Source of the DNA: Plicaturopsis crispa FD-325 SS-3
Taxonomy: Eukaryota; Basidiomycota; Agaricomycetes; Amylocorticiales; Amylocorticiaceae
DNA: 64,000 nt
Direction of reading: 5' to 3'
Assembly (NCBI GenBank): GCA_000827205.1
Contig: KN832556.1
Location: 1,213,849-1,277,848, forward strand
Part shown: one piece after another, positions 56,449 through 64,000 of the stretch
How the letters are laid out: each line of letters starts with the position of its first letter
Numbering within the stretch: the stretch's first letter is position 1
The notes under the pieces: generated by a model
The model's database searches: none
What the model saw: only the letters and a program-made list of their open reading frames with translations
Told to the model about the DNA's origin: nothing
Made by a program: the position numbers and the translations under genes

Positions 56449-58349
56449 ATGCTCCTTCTTTTCACTGCCGCAGCGATCGCTCTTGCCCGTGTTGCTCAAG
56501 CACAAGTTTCAATATATGGTACGTGCGAAAACTCCAAAAGATATCCGCCCTTTGCTAACAACATTGGCCTGTCCAGGCCAATGCGGAGGGATAGGCTACA
56601 CCGGGGCAACCGGTAAGCTGAGTACCTTGAATGTCGACGCCATTGATCAATTCTACCTCCGTAGCGTGTGCATCTGGCCTTACCTGCGTGGAAATCAACG
56701 CGTATTACTTCCAGTGTCTACAAAGCACCACAAGCACGACTGTGGCTAGCTCCACGTCGGTTTCTTCTACTACAGTCGCTACCACAACCGCTACCAGCAC
56801 CAGTGCACCCGCTTCTACGGGGTTCGTGAAGACGTCCGGTCAGAAGTTTACCTTGGATGGCGAAACCTTTACCGTCGTGGGGTATTCTAATTTGCGCTCT
56901 TTGGATCTATTGGCAGCCACTAACTCTCAATTCCCGGACGCTCAGCGCAAACTCTTACTGGGTAGGCCTCATGGGCCTAAGCTCCGATAACATGAACGCT
57001 GCCTTTGCGGATATCGCTGCAACGGGTGCAACCACTGTACGGACCTGGTATGTTGTGCGACCTGTGTACTGGGGATCACCTAACACCGACGGTATATCAG
57101 GGGTTTCAACGAGGTCACCAGTCCCAACGGTATATACTACCAAAGCTGGTCGGGCTCAACGCCCACTGTGAACACCGGCGCAACAGGCCTCGAAAACTTC
57201 GATCTCGTGGTAGCCGCTGCTAAGGCGAACGGGCTGCGTCTTATCGTTGCCCTGTAAGCCAATTTCTTACCTCGCTTTCACAATAACGACTGACGGCATT
57301 CAGGACGAACAACTGGTCGGATTACGGAGGCATGGATGTGTACGTTGATCAGATTGTGGGCGCAGGATCTGGTCATGATCTCTTCTACACAAATGCGGAG
57401 GTTATCGTAAGTGCTACTAGTTCCCATGTTTGCACACGATACAGATCATTGTTTGGCAGGCAGCGTACAAAAACTATATCAAGACATTCGTCGGACGCTA
57501 CGTCAATGAACCTACAATCCTAGGATGGGAACTCGGTCGGCGATCCATAGCACCATAAAATCAGCCATCTAACTGATAAATATCTGCAGCTAACGAACCG
57601 AGATGCGGGGGAAGTACATCGTAAGTACATAACCCCATTTCTAACACAGGCTCCCATGTCTTCCTTGTTTTTAAGGGCATCAACTGGAACATGCACAAAC
57701 CCTACGATCACAAGTTGGGCTGGCACCATATCTGCCTACATCAAATCGATTGACTCGAACCACCTCGTCGCGATTGGGGACGAAGGGTTCTACAATGATC
57801 CCTCCTCGTCCTCATACCCCTACCAGGGTAGCATCGGCATTGATTTCGATGCCAACCTCGCCATCACAACGCTAGACTTCGGAACCGCTCACGTAAGGCG
57901 CACTTTTCTGCGCGTGTTGTACTCCCGGTCACTGATTCCATGTACTGTATTTCCGACGTTAGCTATACCCCATCAGCTGGGGGCAGACCAGCGACCCAGA
58001 CGCATGGGGTGTGCAATGGATTAAGGACCACGAGACTTCGCAGGCCACTGCCAATAAACCCGTCATCCTCGAAGAGTTTGGCATAACCTCCGATCAGGAG
58101 AGCACTTACACTGACTGGTACAACGCGGTCGTAAGCTCTGGACTCGCTGGCGACCTCATCTGGCAGGCGGGCTCGCACTTGTCGACTGGGGACACTCCGA
58201 ACGATGGGTATGCGGTATGTGCATTTCGAATTCTGATGCCCACAAACGTTCTTGAATCTTGACCTGCCCGGTTTTGTTAGGTTTATCCAGGAGATGCTGT
58301 TTATACGCTTGAAACCTCACATGCGGCTGCCTTGAAGGCGAGGGGGTGA
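56449..58349 (+). CDS. Secreted endo-beta-1,4-mannanase, GH5_7 with N-terminal CBM1
   Basis: Hydrolyses beta-1,4 bonds in mannan and galactoglucomannan of plant walls. Many small exons. The signal peptide is MLLLFTAAAIALARVAQAQ. The CBM1 cellulose-binding module, QCGGIGYTGATACASGLTCV to YYFQCL, is split by an intron, and a Ser/Thr-rich O-glycosylated linker follows. The GH5 domain runs from FVKTSGQKFTLDGETFTVVG and ANSYWVGLMG to AALKARG. The acid/base Glu is in WELANEPRC, split by an intron in WEL|ANEP. The nucleophile Glu is in KPVILEEFGITSD. DLIWQAGSHLSTGDTPNDGY is the characteristic mannanase C-terminal stretch. All exon junctions keep frame. A TATA box lies 55 bp upstream. It neighbours the GH30 gene in the same orientation. 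Confidence 0.93.
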
Positions 58350-58956
58350 TCCTTAACTTTGCCTTGTGGACTTTGCAGCGTCCCTTTCTGTGTTTGGCAT
58401 CGTCGAGAAATGCACCTGTATCGTCAACCATCCAGCCTTTCCATAGTAGTTCGAAACACGTTGTCACGCGTATCTTTTTCTTTTCTTCGAGCAACATCCG
58501 TTACTTACAAATATACAGCCGCTTCGGGACCTCCTCGCAAGCTCGCGCCCATCGTCCAGACTGCAACTGAATACGCGCATGTATTTCGGACACTTGAGGT
58601 CAAATACCGTGGAGATATTCCGGGCAGTCATTTGATTCGCAATCGACCATGTGCTACTGCTACCACTTCCTAGTGGGCCGATTTTTTCCCGAGGCTAGGT
58701 ATAATATAAAGCGAAGTTGTAAAGCACGTAGATCCAGAGACGATAGGCGCTGGTCTCGTGCTTCCTACTAGTGCTTCCTCCTAAGTAGGTTCTGACGCTT
58801 TCTGACGACGCTGAGGTATGTTCCCTTTCTTTTATATCGTATCTCGTGCAGCACTCATAGAGCACCCACAGTGTTTCTATTGATAGGTAGTTAATACACC
58901 TATCATCTGGTAAAACGCCGCTGATTCGTTCCATAGGGAAAATCGCTTCCTTCACG
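58350..58956. other. Intergenic between two glycoside hydrolase genes
   Basis: About 600 bases holding the mannanase 3' UTR and the GH30 promoter. No gene seen. Confidence 0.45.
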
Positions 58957-60399
58957 ATGTTGCACCAGCTCGTCCTCGCGGGCGCTCTGGTCGCCTTCGC
59001 GGCGGCAGACACGACGACCACCATCAACGCCCAGTCAAATTGGGGAACCTGGGACGGTTGGGGTGTCTCCCTGGCCTGGTGGGCCAAGGCCTTCGGCAAC
59101 CGCGACGACCTAGCCGACGTTTTCTTCACCCTCGATACCACGAACCTCAACTCGGTCTCTCTTCCAGGCCTTGGCTTCAACATTGCACGGTACAACGCCG
59201 GCGCCTCCTCCTCTAACACCTACAACGGCTCCTCCATGGTCAAAAGCCCCGACATGGAGGCGTCCCGCGAAATGGACACCTTCTGGCACGACTGGGCCAG
59301 CACTGATCCGTCTTCTTCGAGCTGGGACTGGTCCGTCGACGCCAACCAGCGCGCGATGTTGACTAAGGCCGCCTCCCGGGGCGCGAACCACCTGGAGCTG
59401 TTCTCCAACTCGCCCCCGTGGTGGATGTTATACAACCACAACCCGTCCGGATCGGATGACGGCTCTTCCGACAACCTCCAGTCATGGAACTACGACGCGC
59501 ACGCAGAGTATCTCGCCTCCGTGGCGCAGTACGCCAAGGAGCACTGGGGGATCACCTTTGTGTCTGTCGAGCCATTCAACGAGCCGTCTGCGGACTGGTG
59601 GAAGGGCACGACAGGCACGCAGGAGGGATGTCACTTCGACATCTCGACTATGGCGTCTGTGATTCCAAACGTGCGGTCCGAGCTCGACAGCCGGGGGCTG
59701 ACAAGCACTGTCGTCGCCGCGTCGGACGAGAACACGTACGACGAGGCCGTCACGACGTTCAAGGGGCTCGGGTCGTCCGCCATCGCTAAGATTGGCAGGG
59801 TGAACGTGCATGGGTACCAGCAGGGGGACGGTAGCCGTGATGGGCTGTACAGCCTTGCGTCCGCGGCGGGCCTATCGATCTGGAACAGCGAGTACGGGGA
59901 GAGCGACGCCACGGGGTCGGAGCTGGTGAGCAACCTCATCCTCGACTTCAGGTGGCTGCACCCCACCGGCTGGGTCTACTGGCAAGCCATCGACGGCAGC
60001 GGATGGGGCCTGGTGGACGGGAACAACGACGCCGCGACGGTGACCACGCCGGGGCAGAAGTACTTCTGTCTTGCGCAGTTCACGCGGCATATCAGGGAGG
60101 GCATGAGGATCTTGGATGGCGGTGCGGATAACGTCGTGGCGGCGTATGATGCTGCAGAAAAGAAGCTGGTGATCGTGGCAGTCAACTGGGGCGACGAGCA
60201 GTATCTGAACTTTGACTTGTCGGGCTTCAGCACCCCGGGCAAGGACGGTCAGGCGATCCCGCGGTGGAACACTCAGATTAGCAGCGGCGATCGGTACGTC
60301 TCGCACACTACTGATACGACGCAGAGCGGGACCAAGTTCTGGTCGAACTTTGCCAAGAACGAGGTGCAAACTTTCGAGGTGGCCAATGTGGTTGTATAG
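58957..60399 (+). CDS. Secreted GH30 (subfamily 5-like) endo-beta-1,6-galactanase
   Basis: A single uninterrupted 480-codon frame. The signal peptide is MLHQLVLAGALVAFAAA. The mature start, DTTTTINAQSNWGTWDGWGV then SLAWWAKAFGNRDDLADVFF, is typical of fungal endo-beta-1,6-galactanases. The acid/base Glu is residue 209 in VEPFNEPSADWW and the nucleophile Glu is residue 312 in IWNSEYGES. GWVYWQAIDGSGWGLVDGNN and a C-terminal beta-sandwich (KKLVIVAVNWGDEQYLNFDL) complete the GH30 layout. It would cut beta-1,6-galactan side chains of arabinogalactan proteins outside the cell. The lack of introns and the high GC are unlike its intron-rich neighbours, and no premature break is seen. Confidence 0.9.
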   Translation: MLHQLVLAGALVAFAAADTTTTINAQSNWGTWDGWGVSLAWWAKAFGNRDDLADVFFTLDTTNLNSVSLPGLGFNIARYNAGASSSNTYNGSSMVKSPDMEASREMDTFWHDWASTDPSSSSWDWSVDANQRAMLTKAASRGANHLELFSNSPPWWMLYNHNPSGSDDGSSDNLQSWNYDAHAEYLASVAQYAKEHWGITFVSVEPFNEPSADWWKGTTGTQEGCHFDISTMASVIPNVRSELDSRGLTSTVVAASDENTYDEAVTTFKGLGSSAIAKIGRVNVHGYQQGDGSRDGLYSLASAAGLSIWNSEYGESDATGSELVSNLILDFRWLHPTGWVYWQAIDGSGWGLVDGNNDAATVTTPGQKYFCLAQFTRHIREGMRILDGGADNVVAAYDAAEKKLVIVAVNWGDEQYLNFDLSGFSTPGKDGQAIPRWNTQISSGDRYVSHTTDTTQSGTKFWSNFAKNEVQTFEVANVVV

Positions 60400-60658
60400 G
60401 CTTTGAGCTCAGACCCGGGGGCGAAGTTGTTTAGTATCCTCCAATAACTGTTGAATGTACATTTTTACATCGCGATTACCGCAGCAATTATTATGTGCGA
60501 TCGCGAACTTGTCTTTGAGCTGAGTCCGCGGAGAACATCGCTTCACCGACAAAAACGAAGCGATCGATTCTTTATGAGTTGGGACAGTACAAAAGAGAAT
60601 GCCCATGACGACGCCCATAAAGAAAAGACACAGCAGGACTAGAATCAACGAATGTCCG

Positions 60659-62158
60659 TTATACAGTGTCCACGGTCTTCCGACAGAACTGAGCCAGCCA
60701 CTTCATCTTCTTCCCGTCTTCCTTTGTAGCGCCGGAAGAGTATTCCAAGCGGCTGGCCGCGAGCGCGCACGCCTCTGCGCGGTACTTCCCCATCAGCCGA
60801 CGCGCGAGCTTTCCCTGTCAATGCCAAAGACGATGGTCAATGCCCAAGATAGACCATCAGTCGCGGACAAGTGCGTCGAAGGCGACTCACGGATACTGCC
60901 GTGCGCGATGCGGGGGCCGGCGCGACGCGTCCGTCGCTCTTGACAGAGGAGATGGGTGCGAGCGCTTCGAGCGAGAGCTGCCAGAGACATTGAGCCCAGT
61001 TGGCCTTGCGGGAGCCGGTGTAGAAGAAGCGCTCCGTGCACCAGCTCGGATGGGCCTGCGGGAGCGCGAGAGGAGAAGGCGTAGACGTATCAGTGGCGAC
61101 GATGACTGGCTGTCCGTTGGGCGCGTTTTGTACGAGTGCCAGAACATGATACGGGGGAAGCACGGACAGGTTTGACGGGAACAGCACCACTTGGTCGGTT
61201 TGCGCGAAGAGGCGGGCTAAGTTCAGATAGGCGTTCGGCGAGTCCGGAGAATGCCCTTTCAGGTGTAGTATATGGGCTGACAGAGACGCGGCCAGTACGG
61301 AGTGATTTTGTAACGTCGATATACGCGCGACAGTGTCCTCGTATGCTTTGGACATGGGCGGAGAAGGGGTTGTTACGACGAGAGAAATTTGCCCTGTACA
61401 TGGTCATTAGGTTAAAGCTGCCTTGATAAATGGATCCCAATATACCAGGCCATCTCGCAGCCCAGGGAGCAACGAGGCCCAAGTCTTGCGCGGGGGCCCA
61501 GAGACATGCAGATATACCCTCGTTAATTACTTGACGGGGGTGAATGATGTATGGCTGGAAATCATCGTCAGGAAATACGGTGGATATCCGCGAGAAGCGC
61601 TGCCGCTGTGAAAGGTCCCCGAGCGGCGATGATTCCAAAAGGGTAGCTATATATGCATAGTTAGACACACCTCCAATGTCCAGCGAGGTGAAATAGCTTA
61701 CTTGGCGTTGTTCGAGCGCTACTCTCGCCACGGGCGTGCTTGACAAGGACATTTGAGAAGAAAACGGTACAAAAGAGGCAGTATATGATGGCGGTCCATT
61801 TCATCCACGGTTTTGGCCATGTGCGGAGATACGAGCGATCGACTGCATGACTGCCAGTGCGCTGAGAGCTCAAGCCTGGGAAGAGTGACACTAGCAAACT
61901 ACTGAGCTTGGTGAGTACAGATCGTTGATTCCCGATACCGAGCCCAGTCAAGTTGGATCGTTTCGAAGATGGTGTCCCGCCGGCGGCATCGTTATGGTCT
62001 TGAGTAGTAGTGCGACGATGGGAGTTTGTGCTGAGACGCGACAAGTGCGGTCGACTTTGAATGCTCCCAGGCGCGGTAAGAGACGTCGAAGTGCTGAGCT
62101 GCGACGGCGAATTGACCAGGTTCAAACTTGAAGGCAGAGATGCGAATGACTTGTCCAT
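60659..62158 (-). CDS. Type II membrane glycosyltransferase-like protein (LARGE/GT49-like)
   Basis: Minus-strand, several exons. The cytosolic Ser/Thr-rich N-terminus (MDKSFASLPSSLNLVNSPSQ) is followed by one membrane anchor (MKWTAIIYCLFCTVFFSNVL). The lumenal domain carries RFSRISTVFPDDDFQPYIIH, WAARWPG and ISLVVTTPSPPMSKAYEDTV. LNLARLFAQTDQVVLFPSNL is a D-containing strand like the nucleotide-sugar site in GT49/LARGE-type domains. TERFFYTGSRKANWAQCLWQ follows, and the last exon has KLARRLMGKYRAEACALAAS and ends at 60659. The closest named domain I can offer is the 'glycosyl-transferase for dystroglycan' family. The classical DxD is weak, so activity is uncertain. Golgi localisation is inferred. 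Confidence 0.65.
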
Positions 62159-62540
62159 GTTTCAGCAGTTGAATAGGCGCTAGGCATGGGCGTTTCAAGG
62201 TCAAGTTGAAGTTGGGGAAATCCAGGTCAAGCGAGTCCGCGGTGTAGTACTAGCCCGGAGCGGGACTCGGATACAGTGTTTGGCTCCGCCGGGCCCCCCG
62301 GATCCAAACAACGCCTACGAGATGTGTAAGCACCATTCTAGGCTTCCCCCCTGTCGTTCGTATTTCGTTTTGCGGCGTCCGCAAAATGGCTCTGCGCGCC
62401 GCAGTTCGCACCCGATCGCCCTCAAATAATCTTGCATCGCTCGGGATGAGATGCACGCACAACTGTTGGCGCGGCACCCGCCATCGCTTCCCATCAAATC
62501 CAGGCACAAACAGAGATTTGGTCCGTGCATCTTCCGCCCG

Positions 62541-62547
62541 TATAAAA
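62541..62547 (+). promoter_or_regulatory. TATA box of the U2 snRNA gene
   Basis: TATAAAA about 30 bp upstream of the inferred U2 5' end. Confidence 0.55.
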
Positions 62548-62569
62548 CGTTTCTCTGGATCTTCCTGGC

Positions 62570-62842
62570 TTCTCTACCACTCTGGCCTATTGGCTTAGAT
62601 CAAGTGTAGTATCTGTTCTTAATAGGTACGCGTTCTAAGCCAAAAGACGGGCGTTCGAGCCCGTTTGAAGGAGTTCTATGCTAACCGCTGTTTTCTTTGT
62701 TTTTGCAGTTTAACCACTATTATGGAGGCACCGCCTCCATTCTTGGTTATCTTATTTTTGCCGCCCTTGCTCCCTGTCCTCTGCTTGCACGACGGGGACG
62801 TGATGACCTTGCCGCTGCACTACCGGCTTGCGTCGTCGGGGG
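62570..62842 (+). ncRNA. U2 spliceosomal snRNA, interrupted by an intron
   Basis: The 5' domain contains GGCTTAGATCAAGTGTAGTA (62592-62611) and TCTGTTCTT, the near-invariant U2 segment whose GTAGTA pairs with intron branch sites. Just before it is stem-loop I (GGCC-TATT-GGCT). After GTTCTTAATAG the homology stops at a donor (gtacgc, 62626) and resumes after tttttgcag (62708). Spliced, the RNA has AATAG-TTTAACCA-CTATT, a proper stem-loop IIa, then stem IIb GGAGGC-ACC-GCCTCC (62724-62738), an Sm site ATTTTTG (62754-62760), and a loop-IV-like GCCG-CTGCACTAC-CGGC (62811-62827) matching the U2A'/U2B'' site. Mature length is about 190 nt, normal for U2. The 3' end is approximate. Confidence 0.82.
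62626..62708 (+). other. mRNA-type intron inside the U2 snRNA gene
   Basis: 83 nt, GT-AG, with donor GTACGC, a branch-site match TGCTAAC (62679-62685) 23 nt before the acceptor, a pyrimidine tract, and acceptor TTTTTGCAG. Removal restores stem-loop IIa exactly. A chance tRNA B-box-like GTTCGAG lies within it. Confidence 0.78.
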
Positions 62843-63656
62843 ATCTCCCTTCTTTTCTTTGCTGCGCGCGTCATTCCTGTCATTCGACCTGGAAGAAACG
62901 CGTAGCAAATGAAGTTAGGGTGTCCTGTTGTGCGCATGTCGTTCCTCTGTCTGTTAGCCGCCAGTGCGACAACGTATGGGATATATTCTGTGAGTGTATA
63001 ACTTACTATGGATACGTTATGTACAGTCGGTACGCAGGGGCTGACCATGACCTTTCTAATGGTACAGCATAATACATATCCTTTGACGGTGTAGCCTGAC
63101 TACGTCCCTGGGACCATCTGTACCGTCGCCGTTGCCTTCGGATACAGGTGTATCTCTCACAGATGTCGGCCCACCGCCGTGCTGGCCCGTTGCAGGTTCA
63201 CCGTCGGAGTGGACTCGAATGCCATGTCGCACCAGCCTCTTGCGGATGTTATTCAGTACTTGGTCTCGCTAGCCCCGTCGTGCATCCATGACGCCTCCAA
63301 TTTTTTATGTCAAATTTTCGATATATCAGTATACTGAGAAGCATATGCATGGCCGTCGCGCGGTGCGTACGACATATTACACTTCATCTAAGCCAAGGGA
63401 CCACAGTCTTGCTAAGTCGCCTCCTCATGTTGAGTAACAAATGCAAATCACTTACTACTTACTGGTATTAGGAGCATGGGAGGGTTGTGCGCAGGCAAGG
63501 GCAAGTACCTAGAATCGGCGAGAATCCTGAGTCCTGCAGCAGGACAGATGCGACATAGTGCAAATATTATAATGAGCCGTACAACAAAACTCCATGTCCG
63601 TGCAGAGAATGACCGAAACGAAACAATTGCAATACAGCGAAAGAAAATAAAAACAC
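62843..63656. other. Intergenic, no gene seen
   Basis: About 810 bases after U2. No repeat, tRNA or protein gene recognised. The end near 63450-63650 is AT-rich and probably the 3' UTR of the edge gene. Confidence 0.45.
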
Positions 63657-64000
63657 TCAAGCCTTCCGTGCCCAGCTTTTACGCCACCCTACAACCTTAG
63701 CCACGAGCCGCCCAACACTACCGCGCTCCAGCCGCCCGGCGACGCTTCCCCTCTTAGCGTTCCCGCGCCTACTCGCCCGCGGCCTATCCTCTGGCTCGGG
63801 TGTCACCTCCTCCCAGAAGCTCTTCATCCCATTGTGCTCCGCCGTCCCTTGCCGGTGCCCATAGCTCATAGCAGACCGGTGCCCCAAGCGCGGAGACAGC
63901 GGCGTGCCGTCCTCGGTGAGCCGCGGGGACGCCATCATGGCCTCGGTGTTGTTGCGGCGGTGCCGCCCGGTCGCTGCACGGTCGGCCACCGGCTTGTCGA
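63657..64000 (-). CDS. C-terminal end of an unassigned gene (runs off right edge)
   Basis: The minus-strand frame is open from the window edge to a stop at 63657. It reads VADRAATGRHRRNNTEAMMA, then SPRLTEDGTPLSPRLGHRSA, FWEEVTPEPEDRPRASRRGN and a basic end VAKVVGWRKSWARKA. It is Arg/Ser-rich and disordered in look. No family is recognised. High GC and steady codon use support coding. Confidence 0.55.
   Translation of the reverse strand, partial: DKPVADRAATGRHRRNNTEAMMASPRLTEDGTPLSPRLGHRSAMSYGHRQGTAEHNGMKSFWEEVTPEPEDRPRASRRGNAKRGSVAGRLERGSVGRLVAKVVGWRKSWARKA

Noticed and set aside
59482-60369. Long frames opposite and within the GH30 gene
   Set aside because: High-GC shadows. The sense frame alone carries the complete GH30 catalytic layout.
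62590-62625. A truncated U2 pseudogene
   Set aside because: At first the U2 match seemed to stop at 62625, but stems IIa and IIb, the Sm site and loop IV resume after a well-formed 83-nt intron.
62640-62665. A tRNA or tRNA-derived SINE, from the GTTCGAGCC box
   Set aside because: No A box or cloverleaf can be drawn. The box lies inside the intron of the U2 gene.

Overview
The window is nuclear DNA of a filamentous basidiomycete, most likely an Agaricomycete. Genes are compact and rich in short (about 50-60 nt) GT-AG introns, intergenic gaps are small, and the gene set is fungal: DASH subunit Duo1, Atg27, Hsp12, a CBM1-bearing GH5 mannanase, a GH30 endo-galactanase, GT61, and an alpha-kinase of the type expanded in mushrooms. 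Gene models were built by eye from reading frames and splice signals.

Layout. 1-8.3 kb: 5' end of a TOM1/HUWE1 HECT ubiquitin ligase (minus), a SUB1/PC4 coactivator, an ABC1/ADCK mitochondrial kinase, an Hsp12-like stress protein and a membrane RING-H2 ligase. 8.47-21.05 kb: one 12,564-bp DNA transposon with terminal inverted repeats of about 150 bp and a perfect 7-bp target duplication. It carries an apparently intact, intron-rich rve/DDE transposase, an apparently intact alpha-kinase gene, a perfect 19-bp-arm hairpin near its left end, and a 3' zone with scraps that look like captured host genes, including a Tlg2/syntaxin-like piece. 21.3-36.5 kb: class III aminotransferase, allantoinase, Yippee protein, TBC Rab-GAP, a protein with an RNase H1-type N-terminal domain, Atg27, and an ataxin-3-like deubiquitinase. 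36.8-48.3 kb: an inverted pair of about 280-bp repeats around GNAT, DUO1, GPI mannosyltransferase 2 and an F-box protein, then RNA polymerase I subunit RPA12 and a GT61 enzyme. 48.6-62.2 kb: CBM12-like/DUF3421 protein, a very large disordered membrane-anchored protein, two secreted glycoside hydrolases and a Golgi-type glycosyltransferase-like protein. 62.57-62.84 kb: a U2 snRNA gene that appears to be interrupted by an mRNA-type intron within stem-loop IIa. The right edge holds the 3' end of an unassigned minus-strand gene.

How it fits together. Most genes are unlinked housekeeping functions: ubiquitin and vesicle traffic, chromosome segregation, GPI anchors, purine and GABA nitrogen use. 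The adjacent mannanase and galactanase fit plant-cell-wall digestion by a saprotroph or wood decayer. The strongest candidates for something new are the alpha-kinase-carrying transposon and the intron-split U2 gene.
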